Source: Archangium sp.
Lineage (GTDB): Bacteria > Myxococcota > Myxococcia > Myxococcales > Myxococcaceae
Assembly: GCA_030681645.1 (NCBI GenBank)
Contig: JAUXRX010000037.1
Span: 1-64,000 of the forward strand
Reading direction: 5' to 3'
Length of the DNA: 64,000 nt
Below are positions 35,340 through 46,833 of the stretch, piece by piece. Made by a program: the position numbers and the translations under genes. The notes beneath the pieces are model-generated. The model saw nothing but the letters and a program-made list of their open reading frames with translations. It made no database searches and was not told the origin of the DNA. Position 1 is the stretch's first letter; each line of letters begins with the position of its first letter.

Positions 35340-36326
35340 ATGTCCCTTCGAACCGCCACTTCACTGCGACGACTCGCCAGCGCCTTCGGCGTCACCCGGC
35401 TCGCGCGGCTGACCGGGCTCGACCGCTGCGGGGTGGAGGTGGTGGGGGCGGTGAGGCCGCGCGGGCACGTGCTGCAGGTCTCCCAGGGGAAGGGGCTCAC
35501 GCTCGAGCACGCGCAGTGGAGCGCGCTGGGGGAAGCGATCGAGCTGTCCGCGGCCGAGAGCCCCGAGGCCGCCTCGTTCGCGTTCCGGCCCGCGCCGGAC
35601 GACTCGCCGTGGGACGTGGGCGGCCTCTCGGTCGCGTGGGTGGAGGCCGCGCGCCTGGTCGATCGCGAGCCGTGCCTGGTGCCGGCGCAGAGCGTCTATT
35701 GCCCGCCTGCCGGCACGTGTTGGCTGGGGCCGTCGGTCGTCACCTGGCGCTCGAACGGGCTGGGCGCGCACCCGACGTCGCGCGCCGCCGCCGAAGAACA
35801 CGCCGTGCTCGAGCTGGTCGAGCGTGACGCGCTGGCGCGCGCGCTGCCTCACGGCTGGACTCCGCACGAGGCGCTGCGACGGCTGGTGACGAGCCCCGCG
35901 GGCGCGCGGAGCCTCGGGGCGCGCGGCTTCGCCTGCTTCCTCTTCGATCTGGGCGTCGCGGGAGGGCTCCCCGTCGCCGGCTCGCTCCTCTTCGATCTCG
36001 AGGGTGGGCCGGTGCCGTTGACCGCGGGCTACGCGTGCCGTCGCTCCTGGGCCGCCGCGGCCGAAGCCGCCTGGCTCGAGGCCGCGCAGTCACGCCTGAC
36101 CGAGATCCACGGCGCCCGCGAAGACGTGATGCTCGGCGAACGCGAGGACGGCGCCGAGCTGCTCCGTGCGCTCGAGGGCGTGACCCCGCGGCCTCCCTCG
36201 CGTCGTGTCGAGCGCCGCCCCCTCTCGAAGCTCGTGGGCGGTGACGTGGCGCTGGCGCAGCTGCGCGCGTCGCCGTTCGTGGTGAAGGCCGTCAGCCCCA
36301 CGCTGCTCGTCTCGGAGCTGCTGTGA
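35340..36326 (+). CDS. YcaO-family ATP-dependent cyclodehydratase/thioamidase
   Basis: 328 residues. YcaO enzymes activate a backbone amide with ATP to form azolines or, with TfuA, thioamides. Visible motifs are VSQGKG (47-52), E65 and E68 (GEAIE), SNGLGAHPT (138-146), and EEHAVLELVERDA (152-164) with the metal-binding acids. The protein is shorter than many YcaO enzymes (about 400 residues) and lacks a fused partner domain. The tfuA gene overlaps its stop by 4 bp, so the two are coupled. There is no radical SAM, protease or peptide exporter nearby other than the divergent EamA gene. Substrate unknown. Confidence 0.88.
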   Translation: MSLRTATSLRRLASAFGVTRLARLTGLDRCGVEVVGAVRPRGHVLQVSQGKGLTLEHAQWSALGEAIELSAAESPEAASFAFRPAPDDSPWDVGGLSVAWVEAARLVDREPCLVPAQSVYCPPAGTCWLGPSVVTWRSNGLGAHPTSRAAAEEHAVLELVERDALARALPHGWTPHEALRRLVTSPAGARSLGARGFACFLFDLGVAGGLPVAGSLLFDLEGGPVPLTAGYACRRSWAAAAEAAWLEAAQSRLTEIHGAREDVMLGEREDGAELLRALEGVTPRPPSRRVERRPLSKLVGGDVALAQLRASPFVVKAVSPTLLVSELL

Positions 36327-37300
36327 GGCGAACGCGCGCGAAGCCGCGGGCCATCGTCTTCCTCGGCCCCAGCCTCCCGCGGGAGGAAGCGGGGCGCCTG
36401 CTGCACGCCGACTTCCGCCCACCAGCGCGGCAGGGCGACGTGTTCCACGCCCTCACCGCGCGCCCCGACGTGATCGTGCTCATCGACGGCGTCTTCGAGT
36501 CGGCGCCTTCGGTCTGGCACCACGAGCTGCTGGCCGCGCAGGCCTCGGGGATCGCGCTGCTCGGCGCCAGCAGCATGGGCGCGCTGCGGGCGGCCGAGCT
36601 GCCCGGCGTCATCACGCCCATCGGCGAGATCGCCCGCCGCTTCGTCAGCGGTGAATGGAACGACGACGCGGCGGTCGCGCTCCTGCACGCCGACGCTTCG
36701 CAGGGCTTCAGGCCGCTCACCGTGCCCTGGGTGAACGTCTGGGCCACCGCGCAGGCCGCTCGCCGCGCCGGCGTGCTGTCGGCCGCGAAGGCGCGGGCGC
36801 TCACCACCCTGGCCGAGGCGCAGTTCTACCAGGCGCGCACCTGGCGCTCGCTCTTCGACGCGCTGGGCTGGACCGAAGAGCTCCGCGAGCGCGTGCTCGG
36901 CGCCTCGGTCGATCTCAAGGCGCAGGACGCGCGGGCCGTGCTCCGGGCCGCCGCGAGGCTGCGTCCGCGCAGGCGTGCCCCGGCGGCCGCGAGGCTCTCG
37001 TCTTTCGTCCGGCGGACGCGGCTGTCGGCGCAGGGCGTCACCGAAGAGGGCGCCGCGGAAGGCGTCAGCACCCTGCTGCTGGCCGACTTCGCCCGCCAGG
37101 CCGGCATCGTGCCCCGGCCGCGGCGCGTGGCGCACTTCCGCGAGCAGCTGTCGGGGCCCTTCGCCGCCGATCAGCTCGAAGCCTGGGCCGAGGCGCTCGC
37201 GCTCGAAGAGCTGGTGCTCGCCTCGCCCCAGCTCTTCGTCTCAGATGGTCCTTCACGCCTCGAGGGGGCCGGCCTTGCGGGCGCGCGGAGGCGCAGCTGA
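36323..37300 (+). CDS. TfuA-like partner of YcaO
   Basis: 325 residues with a GTG start overlapping the YcaO stop as GTGA. Family hallmarks are GPSL (15-18), IDGVFE (54-59), SVWHHE (63-68) and GASSMGALRAAE (81-92). TfuA proteins work with a YcaO to install thioamides, as in thioviridamide-type peptides and methyl-coenzyme M reductase of methanogens. In that model TfuA helps deliver sulfur. The TfuA core ends near residue 130. The remaining 195 residues are a helical, Ala/Arg-rich extension that I cannot assign and that may recognise the substrate. Confidence 0.87.
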   Translation: MRRTRAKPRAIVFLGPSLPREEAGRLLHADFRPPARQGDVFHALTARPDVIVLIDGVFESAPSVWHHELLAAQASGIALLGASSMGALRAAELPGVITPIGEIARRFVSGEWNDDAAVALLHADASQGFRPLTVPWVNVWATAQAARRAGVLSAAKARALTTLAEAQFYQARTWRSLFDALGWTEELRERVLGASVDLKAQDARAVLRAAARLRPRRRAPAAARLSSFVRRTRLSAQGVTEEGAAEGVSTLLLADFARQAGIVPRPRRVAHFREQLSGPFAADQLEAWAEALALEELVLASPQLFVSDGPSRLEGAGLAGARRRS

Positions 37301-37378
37301 CGACGCGCGTTCGAAGCGCACGCAACATCTGCGCTGCGGGGCCGAGCGCGGGCGACCCGGCGTGGCTATGCTGGGCTC

Positions 37379-38308
37379 GTGCGAATCGTCAGCTACAACG
37401 TTCGCTATTTCGGTCACGGCCTCAAGGGGCTCGCGAGCACCGCGGCCTCGAAGAGCAAGATCGCCGACGCGCTCTCTGCGCTCGACCCGCTGCCTGATCT
37501 GGTGGCGCTGCAGGAGGTCGAGACGAAGTCCCTCCGGTCGAGGGTGGCCGTGCGTGACGCCCACCCTGCCGAGAACCAACTCGAGGGCTTCCTCAGGCAC
37601 CTGAGCACCGACTTCAAGCGCCTGGGCCGGGTGATGCCGTACCGCGCCTGGTACTTCCCCGCGCACGTGTACCGCCTGGGCCCGATCAAGCTCTACACCA
37701 CCGGCCTGGCCATGCTGGTGAACTCCCAGCGCCTCGAGGTGATCTCCGACAATGGTCACCGCCCCCACGCCATCACCCACCACCGCAGCGAGACGCTCAA
37801 GCAGGTGAAGCAGACGCGCATCGCCGCGCACCTGCGCCTGGAAGATCTGCAGGGCCGCCGCTTTCACCTCTTCAACACCCACCTGTCACTGCCGACGCCC
37901 TGGGCGAAGGAGTTCTGGGCCCAGCCGCAGAAGATGGGCTTCGGCAAGAACCAGCTCGCCGAGGCCCGCGCCGTCTCGCAGTTCGCCGAGGTGACCGCGA
38001 AGAACGAGCCGTACCTGGTGGTGGGCGACTTCAACACCGCGCCCGCGACGCCCGTGTACCGGTACCTCACCGAAGACGCGAAGCTGCGCGGCGCCCAGGA
38101 GCAGCTCAAGCAGATCGATCTCGAGCGGCCCGACGCCTTCGCCACCGCCGGGTTCATGCGCTTGCGCATGCACCTCGATCACGTCTTCGCCTCGGGCGAC
38201 CTGAGCTTCATCGATCTGAAGGACACCCACACCTTCGGAGATCGTTCGGGCCCCTTCAGCGGCCTGTCGGATCACGTGCCGCTGATCGCCACGTTCGATC
38301 TCGGCTGA
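37379..38308 (+). CDS. endonuclease/exonuclease/phosphatase (EEP) family protein
   Basis: 309 residues with a GTG start. Motifs are VSYNVRYFG, ALQEVETK (metal-binding Glu), HLSLPT, VVGDFNTAP (Asp-Asn), LDHVFAS and SGLSDHVPL (catalytic His). This fold covers nucleases and phosphoesterases acting on DNA, phosphoinositides or nucleotides. Exact substrate is not visible, and no signal peptide is present. It follows tfuA by 78 bp. The last 37 bp overlap the convergent phosphoesterase gene. Confidence 0.88.
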   Translation: MRIVSYNVRYFGHGLKGLASTAASKSKIADALSALDPLPDLVALQEVETKSLRSRVAVRDAHPAENQLEGFLRHLSTDFKRLGRVMPYRAWYFPAHVYRLGPIKLYTTGLAMLVNSQRLEVISDNGHRPHAITHHRSETLKQVKQTRIAAHLRLEDLQGRRFHLFNTHLSLPTPWAKEFWAQPQKMGFGKNQLAEARAVSQFAEVTAKNEPYLVVGDFNTAPATPVYRYLTEDAKLRGAQEQLKQIDLERPDAFATAGFMRLRMHLDHVFASGDLSFIDLKDTHTFGDRSGPFSGLSDHVPLIATFDLG

Positions 38309-39324
38309 AACACCGAGCGCGTCTCGAGATCGAACAGCTCGTAGCTCGCCGGCAGCACGTGGTTCATGCCCGCATCGAGGAAGTACAGCCGCGCCCCGGC
38401 AGGCGTGCCCCGCGCGTACCGCACCGTCTCGCCGTCGATGCACATCGCGCGCAGCGGCCCATCGCTCGGCGCCGCGTCATCGGCCCAGGCGCCCAGCAGC
38501 TCGCGGCACTTCTTGTCGCGGATGTGGCCAATCGCCTGGGGGAACGCTTCGGGCAGCCCGCGGGGGTCGAAGCGCCGCCGGGGAGGCCCCAGGAACTGCG
38601 GGTCGCCAGACGGCACCGCCGGGCGGTGAAAGAGCACCCCGCGCGCGACGCCGCGTTCAGCCGAGCCGGGGTGGTGGAGCGGGGTGAGATCGAGGGGCCC
38701 GCCGGTCCAGCCGGACACCCGCTGATCGAAGAACCCGTTGAGGCTGGCGGCGGCCGCCTGGGCGTCGCGGGGGACCTCGCCGATGAGCGCGAAGTCGTCC
38801 TCGGTGACGCCCGCGTGCACCAGCAGGAGCCCTTCGTGGGCGTGGGCCAGGCGGAAGCGCCGGGTGCGCACCAGCTCGGTCACCAGCCGCTGCTGGTCGG
38901 CCGCGTAGCAGGAGAAGTCGCGCGCCAGGCACTCCGCGTCGGGCACGTGGGGGTAGCGGGCGAGGAAGGCGCGGGAGGCCTCGGCGTCGGGTTTCCCGCC
39001 CCGGTACGCGGCCATCGCCAGCGCCCAGGCCGTCTCGAAGGCCGCGTCGTCGGCGAAGGGCGACAGCTCGCACACCCGCGCCAGATCGTGGTTTCCGGCG
39101 AGCAACACCACCTGGTCCGGCGGGTGGGCGCTCAGCCACGCCAGCAGCGTCGAGCCGTCGTCGGTGGCCTTCCTGCGCTCGGAGACGTGGCCCCAGTCGA
39201 AGTGATCGCCCATCGACACCAGCTGCACGTCGTCGCGCAGCCGGCCGTCAGCGGCGATCAGTCCGTGGCGGTCGAGCACTGCGAGCACCGTGGCGAAAGG
39301 CGCCTGGGGGTCGCCCATCGCCAC
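38272..39324 (-). CDS. calcineurin-like metallophosphoesterase
   Basis: 350 residues. Motifs are GDPQAP at the N-terminus (in place of DxH), GDHFDWG (GDxxDxG), GNHD and a later VHAGVTED segment, as in the PPP/MPP superfamily. It would hydrolyse phosphoesters with two metals, on an unknown substrate. The GTG at 39324 is the first canonical start after the ligase stop. A CTG seven codons upstream would add LRAFKHH and could be the true start. It runs in the same direction as the acyl-CoA ligase just upstream. Confidence 0.82.
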   Translation of the reverse strand: MAMGDPQAPFATVLAVLDRHGLIAADGRLRDDVQLVSMGDHFDWGHVSERRKATDDGSTLLAWLSAHPPDQVVLLAGNHDLARVCELSPFADDAAFETAWALAMAAYRGGKPDAEASRAFLARYPHVPDAECLARDFSCYAADQQRLVTELVRTRRFRLAHAHEGLLLVHAGVTEDDFALIGEVPRDAQAAAASLNGFFDQRVSGWTGGPLDLTPLHHPGSAERGVARGVLFHRPAVPSGDPQFLGPPRRRFDPRGLPEAFPQAIGHIRDKKCRELLGAWADDAAPSDGPLRAMCIDGETVRYARGTPAGARLYFLDAGMNHVLPASYELFDLETRSVFQPRSNVAISGT

Positions 39325-39348
39325 GTGGTGCTTGAAGGCGCGCAGGCT

Positions 39349-41145
<1,797 letters not shown>

Positions 41146-41189
41146 CTGCGGCTCCGTCGTGAAGGTGGTCAGCGGGCGCACTTTACGGA

Positions 41190-41228
41190 CCAGAAACAAA
41201 AGAGCCAGCCCTCGTGACGAGAGCTGGC
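41190..41228 (-). terminator. intrinsic terminator of fusA
   Basis: On the minus strand a stem of about 11 bp with one mismatch (41204-41214 with 41218-41228, loop of 3) is followed by TCTTTTGTTT. It lies 27 bp past the fusA stop, so it should end the fusA transcript before the ligase gene. Confidence 0.8.
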
Positions 41229-41254
41229 CCCTGGGGTGAGACGGTGAGGACGGG

Positions 41255-43390
41255 TTACTTGCGCGCTGCCGCGTCGGCGGCGTTCTTCTCGCGGAAGTTC
41301 TTCATCATCGTCTCCTGCTCGCTCTTCGGCACGGCGGCGTACTTGGCGAACTCCATGGAGAACTCCGCCTTGCCCTGCGTGCCCGAGCGGAGGTCGGTCG
41401 AGTAGCCGAACATGGTGTTGAGCGGCACCTCGGCGACCACGGTGACGTGGCCTTCGGCGGTGCCGGTCTCGAGGATCATGCCGCGGCGCTGGTTGACCTG
41501 GCCGACGACCGAGCCCTGGAACTCGGAAGGGGCGCGGACCTCGACCTTCATGATCGGCTCCATCACCACCGGCTTCGCCTGCGCGTAGCCCTCACGGAAG
41601 GCCATGATCGCGGCCATCTTGAAGGCCTGCTCGCTCGAGTCGACGTCGTGGTACGCGCCGTCGTTGATCACGCACCTGATTCCCACGACGGGGAAGCCGA
41701 TGAGCGAGCCCTTCTTGATCGCCTCCAGGAAGCCCTTCTCGATGCCGGGGATGTATTCCTTGGGGATCGTGCCGCCGACGGTCTCGTTGACGAACTCGTA
41801 CTGTTCCACGGCGTCGCTGGGCAGCGGCTCCATGTAGCCGCACACGCGGGCGAACTGGCCTGAGCCACCCGTCTGCTTCTTGTGCGTGTACGCGAACTCA
41901 CCGCGCTGGGTGATGGTCTCGCGGTAGGCGACCTGGGGCTTGCCCGAGACGACCTCGCAGTCGTACTCGCGGCGCATGCGCTCCATGTAGATGTCGAGGT
42001 GGAGCTCGCCCATGCCGCTGATGATGGTCTGGGCCGATTCCTCGTCGCGGCGCACGCGGAAGGTGGGGTCTTCGCGGGTGAAGCGGCTGAGCGCCTTGCT
42101 GAAGTTCGCTTCGCCGGTGCGGTCCTTGGGCGAGACGGCCAGCGAGATCACGGCGTCGGGCACGTGCATCGAGGTCAGCGTGTAATAGAGGTCGGGGCTG
42201 GTGAAGCTGTCGCCTGACGTCGCCTCGACGCCGTAGAAGGCCACGATGTCGCCGGCCTTCGCCTCGTTGAGCTCTTCACGGCGATCGGAGTGCATGCGGA
42301 ACATGCGGGGCACGCGCTCTTTCCGCTGGCCGCGCGAGTTGTTGATGATGGTGTCGCCCATCTTCACGGTGCCCTGGTAGATGCGGAAGTAGGTCAGCTG
42401 GCCGTACTGGTCCTGCTGGAGCTTGAAGGCCAGGCCCACGAACGGCATCGAGAAGTCGGACTTGAGGATGACCTTGGCCTCGGCGTTGCGCTGGTCGAGG
42501 GCGACGTTCTCGACTTCCGGGGGCGAGGGCAGCAGGGCGCAGACCTGGTCGAGCAGCACCTGCACGCCCTTGTTCTTGTAGGCGGACCCGCACATCACCG
42601 GCGTCATCTTGAGCGAGATGGTGGCGCGGCGGATGGCGGCGCGCAGCTCTTCGGCCGAGACCTCTTCGCCGCCGATGAACTTCTCGGCCAGCTTGTCGTC
42701 GACGTCGGCGACCTGCTCGATCATCATCGCGCGGCGCTTCTTCGTCTCTTCCATGTACTCCGCGGGCACGGCCTCGCAGCGCACCTTCTCGCCCTTCTCG
42801 CCGTCGAAGAAGTACGCCTTGAAGTCCACCGGGTCGATCACGCCCAGGAACTTGTCTTCGGCGCCCATGTTCACCTGGATGGGCACGGCGTGGTGGCCGA
42901 GCTTCTCCTTGAGCATGTCCACGCAGCGCAGGTAGTTGGCGCCGGCGCGGTCCATCTTGTTCACGAAGCAGATGCGGGGAACGCCGTAGCGCTTCATCTG
43001 GCGGTCGACCGTGATCGACTGGCTCTGCACGCCGGCCACCGAGTCGAGCACGAGGATCGCGCCGTCGAGCACGCGCAGCGAGCGCTCGACCTCGATGGTG
43101 AAGTCGACGTGGCCGGGCGTGTCGATGATGTTGATGTTGTGTTCTTCGATCTGGTTGAGCGAGCCGGTCCAGATCGCGTACGTCGCCGCGGACTGGATGG
43201 TGATGCCCTTCTCGCGCTCGAGATCCATCGAGTCCATGGTGGCGCCGACGCCGTCCTTGCCGCGGACTTCGTGAATCTCACGGATCTTGCCGGTGTAGAA
43301 CAGGATGCGCTCGGTGAGCGTCGTCTTGCCGGAGTCGATGTGAGCGGAGATGCCGATGTTGCGGATTCGTTCGAGGGGGATCGGAGCCAT
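41255..43390 (-). CDS. fusA: elongation factor G, spd/mitochondrial-like type
   Basis: 711 residues, a translocase GTPase of the ribosome. The G domain has AHIDSGKTT, DTPGHVDF and NKMDRAG. The switch I region reads VRGKDGVGATMDSMDLEREKGITIQSAAT. That differs from the usual bacterial form with a long GT(A)TMD-E-RGITI series and resembles mitochondrial EF-G1 and the spirochete/planctomycete/deltaproteobacterial spdEFG1 group. The start at 43390 (MAPIPLERIRN) is the natural one. It is divergent from the Cys-motif gene and has its own terminator. Confidence 0.92.
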   Translation of the reverse strand: MAPIPLERIRNIGISAHIDSGKTTLTERILFYTGKIREIHEVRGKDGVGATMDSMDLEREKGITIQSAATYAIWTGSLNQIEEHNINIIDTPGHVDFTIEVERSLRVLDGAILVLDSVAGVQSQSITVDRQMKRYGVPRICFVNKMDRAGANYLRCVDMLKEKLGHHAVPIQVNMGAEDKFLGVIDPVDFKAYFFDGEKGEKVRCEAVPAEYMEETKKRRAMMIEQVADVDDKLAEKFIGGEEVSAEELRAAIRRATISLKMTPVMCGSAYKNKGVQVLLDQVCALLPSPPEVENVALDQRNAEAKVILKSDFSMPFVGLAFKLQQDQYGQLTYFRIYQGTVKMGDTIINNSRGQRKERVPRMFRMHSDRREELNEAKAGDIVAFYGVEATSGDSFTSPDLYYTLTSMHVPDAVISLAVSPKDRTGEANFSKALSRFTREDPTFRVRRDEESAQTIISGMGELHLDIYMERMRREYDCEVVSGKPQVAYRETITQRGEFAYTHKKQTGGSGQFARVCGYMEPLPSDAVEQYEFVNETVGGTIPKEYIPGIEKGFLEAIKKGSLIGFPVVGIRCVINDGAYHDVDSSEQAFKMAAIMAFREGYAQAKPVVMEPIMKVEVRAPSEFQGSVVGQVNQRRGMILETGTAEGHVTVVAEVPLNTMFGYSTDLRSGTQGKAEFSMEFAKYAAVPKSEQETMMKNFREKNAADAAARK

Positions 43391-43455
43391 AGCGGCGGGC
43401 CGCGTACCGAAAGCCCGCTTGAAACACAAGCACTGCCCGCCTACAGAATGCCTGC

Positions 43456-44166
43456 ATGTCCGATGAGGCTCCGGCGCCGGGTCCTGCGCTGCCCACCTTC
43501 GAGCCTCACGAGCGCGTTTGCGGCAACTGCAAGCTCTGGCGCGCCCATTCCCTGGATGCGGTCAAGGGCTGGGTGGGGAACTGCCGGGTGCAGCCCAACC
43601 GGGGGCTTTTCGTGCCCGCGGCCCCCCTCTGCGACGCCTTCGTGGGGCGCCACGAGACCGTCACCGCCACCGCTTCAGCCGTGGTCGCTCGCGCCCGCGC
43701 GCTGAAACCCATCGGGCCGCTGGTGCGCCGCGCTGATGGGCGTGAGCAGCTGGTCGACGCCCCTTCCCGGGTGGCGGCCGTCGACCCTTCCACTCCCATC
43801 GACTTCGAAGGAGACAGCATGACGCGACAAGAACTGATGGAGCTCTTCCTGGAGGCCTCGGGCCTCGCCGACGTCCCCCTCGCCGGCAAGTGGGAAGGCG
43901 GCACGGTGCGCCTGATCCCCGCTGACGAGAAGCTCCAGGCGAAGGACCTGCCCATCGACGCCATCTTCCACAAAGTGGTGATGGTGCGCGATCGCCTGCG
44001 CACGCTGGAGCAGAAGATCAACGGCCACCCCAAGCTCAGCGACACCGACAAGGTCGACATGCAGCAGTACGTGACGCGCTGCTACGGCTCGCTCACCACC
44101 TTCAACGTGCTGTTCAAGGACAAGGCTGATCAGTTCGTCGGGCAGAAGGACGGGAAGGACGACTGA
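43456..44166 (+). CDS. hypothetical protein with CxxC metal-binding motif, 236 aa
   Basis: The N-terminal 75 residues carry CGNCKLW, GNCRV and LCDAF, a four-cysteine set of the kind that binds zinc or an iron-sulfur cluster. The rest is soluble and ends in a charged tail (VGQKDGKDD). No family is recognised. The gene starts 66 bp from the fusA start on the other strand and ends before a long spacer with two hairpins. Confidence 0.7.
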   Translation: MSDEAPAPGPALPTFEPHERVCGNCKLWRAHSLDAVKGWVGNCRVQPNRGLFVPAAPLCDAFVGRHETVTATASAVVARARALKPIGPLVRRADGREQLVDAPSRVAAVDPSTPIDFEGDSMTRQELMELFLEASGLADVPLAGKWEGGTVRLIPADEKLQAKDLPIDAIFHKVVMVRDRLRTLEQKINGHPKLSDTDKVDMQQYVTRCYGSLTTFNVLFKDKADQFVGQKDGKDD

Positions 44167-44196
44167 AGCCCACGGGGAGGCGGTCGGAACCGGTCT

Positions 44197-44225
44197 GAGG
44201 CCTGTGCTCGACTCGCACAGGCCTC
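44197..44225. terminator. terminator-like hairpin after the CxxC protein gene
   Basis: GAGGCCTGTGC, a 7-nt loop, then GCACAGGCCTC, giving perfect 11-bp arms. It sits 30 bp past the stop at 44166. The downstream side is CACCCCCC, not a T-run, so it may pause transcription or protect the mRNA end. Confidence 0.55.
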
Positions 44226-44288
44226 TCACCCCCCGGGCGTTTGTTGACGCACTGATTCAGTCTTCGACGCTCAAAGGCCACCCAAGGT

Positions 44289-44316
44289 ACCAGCGTACAG
44301 CGGGCTGTACGCTGGT
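44289..44316. repeat. 28-bp palindrome in the spacer
   Basis: ACCAGCGTACAGC, two bases, then GCTGTACGCTGGT: perfect 13-bp arms. The GTACAGCGG...GCTGTAC core resembles the stem of the modular repeat at 49267-49287. Either a protein-binding site, a cruciform, or a relic of that repeat family. Confidence 0.5.
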
Positions 44317-44500
44317 CTCTCACGTCGTCCTTCGCGGCAATTCGTCACTCTCGGGTCTTCGCCCGTGGCCGAGAGCCTGCGCGCGATGTGCATGAAACCG
44401 ACCCAGCGACACCACCACCCAGGGCCTGGGTGTCTCAACTCCCGTTCATGCTGCGACCTCGCGCACCACCGCGCCTGAACGGAGAACCTCGAGGGAACGT

Positions 44501-45025
44501 TCAGGCCGGCGCGGGCTCGAAGTCTTCGCGATCGCCTTCGGCCACCGCCGCCATGTGCGCCATGAGGCGGGTGCGCCCCCGGTTGAGCGCGCTCTTCACC
44601 GTGCCCTCGGGCAGCCGCAGCATGCGGGCGATCTCCGGGTACGAATAGCCGCGCAGATCTCTGAGCGTCACCACCAGCCGGTGCTGCTCGGACAGGTGCT
44701 CGAGGCCCTCGAGGAACAGCGCGTGGCGCTCGTTGCCCACCGCGATCTCTTCCGGGTCCACCACCGAGCCCTGCGGGCTCTCCAGGCGCCCGCGCCGCTT
44801 CTTCGCGCGCAGCGAGTTGATGGAAGAGTTCACCAGGATGCGGTGCAGCCAGGTGGTGTACGCGGCCTTGCCGTCGAAGCGCACGTTCTGGCTGAAGAGG
44901 CGGGTGAAGACCTCCTGCACCACGTCTTCGGCCTCGTCGGCGTCCCGGAGGATTCTGCGGGCGATCGCCAGCGCCCTGCGGCGGTGCTGGCGGTACAGCT
45001 CGGTCATCGGGGGCAACGCGCTCAT
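44501..45025 (-). CDS. ECF sigma factor (RpoE/SigW type)
   Basis: 174 residues. Region 2 contains DADEAEDVVQEVFTRLF and region 4 contains GYSYPEIARMLRLPEGTVKSALNRGRTRL, both close to consensus. It directs transcription of its own regulon. It probably responds to an envelope or stress signal through an anti-sigma factor, but no anti-sigma gene is adjacent. The start at 45025 (MSALPPMTELYRQH) is chosen; an in-frame ATG lies 9 codons upstream. It lies 68 bp past the stop of the sigma54 activator, on the same strand. Confidence 0.9.
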   Translation of the reverse strand: MSALPPMTELYRQHRRRALAIARRILRDADEAEDVVQEVFTRLFSQNVRFDGKAAYTTWLHRILVNSSINSLRAKKRRGRLESPQGSVVDPEEIAVGNERHALFLEGLEHLSEQHRLVVTLRDLRGYSYPEIARMLRLPEGTVKSALNRGRTRLMAHMAAVAEGDREDFEPAPA

Positions 45026-45093
45026 GGCAAATGGAAACGACCCACCCGCCACCTCGATCTACCGCCGCCCCGGGCGGCCAGAACCCCCTTGAA

Positions 45094-46725
<1,632 letters not shown>

Positions 46726-46833
46726 GGGCGGCGACCTACCATGGGGCCGGTGGGCACACCAAGGCCCACACCCGGGCCGTCACGTCACCCTGACCGATGG
46801 AGGTCTACCGGGGGAAAGCGGACACTCCGCCCC

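Larger units (their letters stand above)
44167..44500. other. 334-bp spacer with two perfect inverted repeats
   Basis: No coding region can be supported here. It holds a terminator-like hairpin at 44197-44225 and a palindrome at 44289-44316, described separately. The rest is ordinary GC-rich sequence between the Cys-motif gene and the convergent ECF sigma gene. Confidence 0.5.

Noticed and set aside
35294..35827. Open frame starting just before YcaO as a possible precursor peptide
   Set aside because: It is in another frame of the YcaO gene, is Arg/Ala-rich for 177 codons and lacks leader/core structure or a ribosome binding site.
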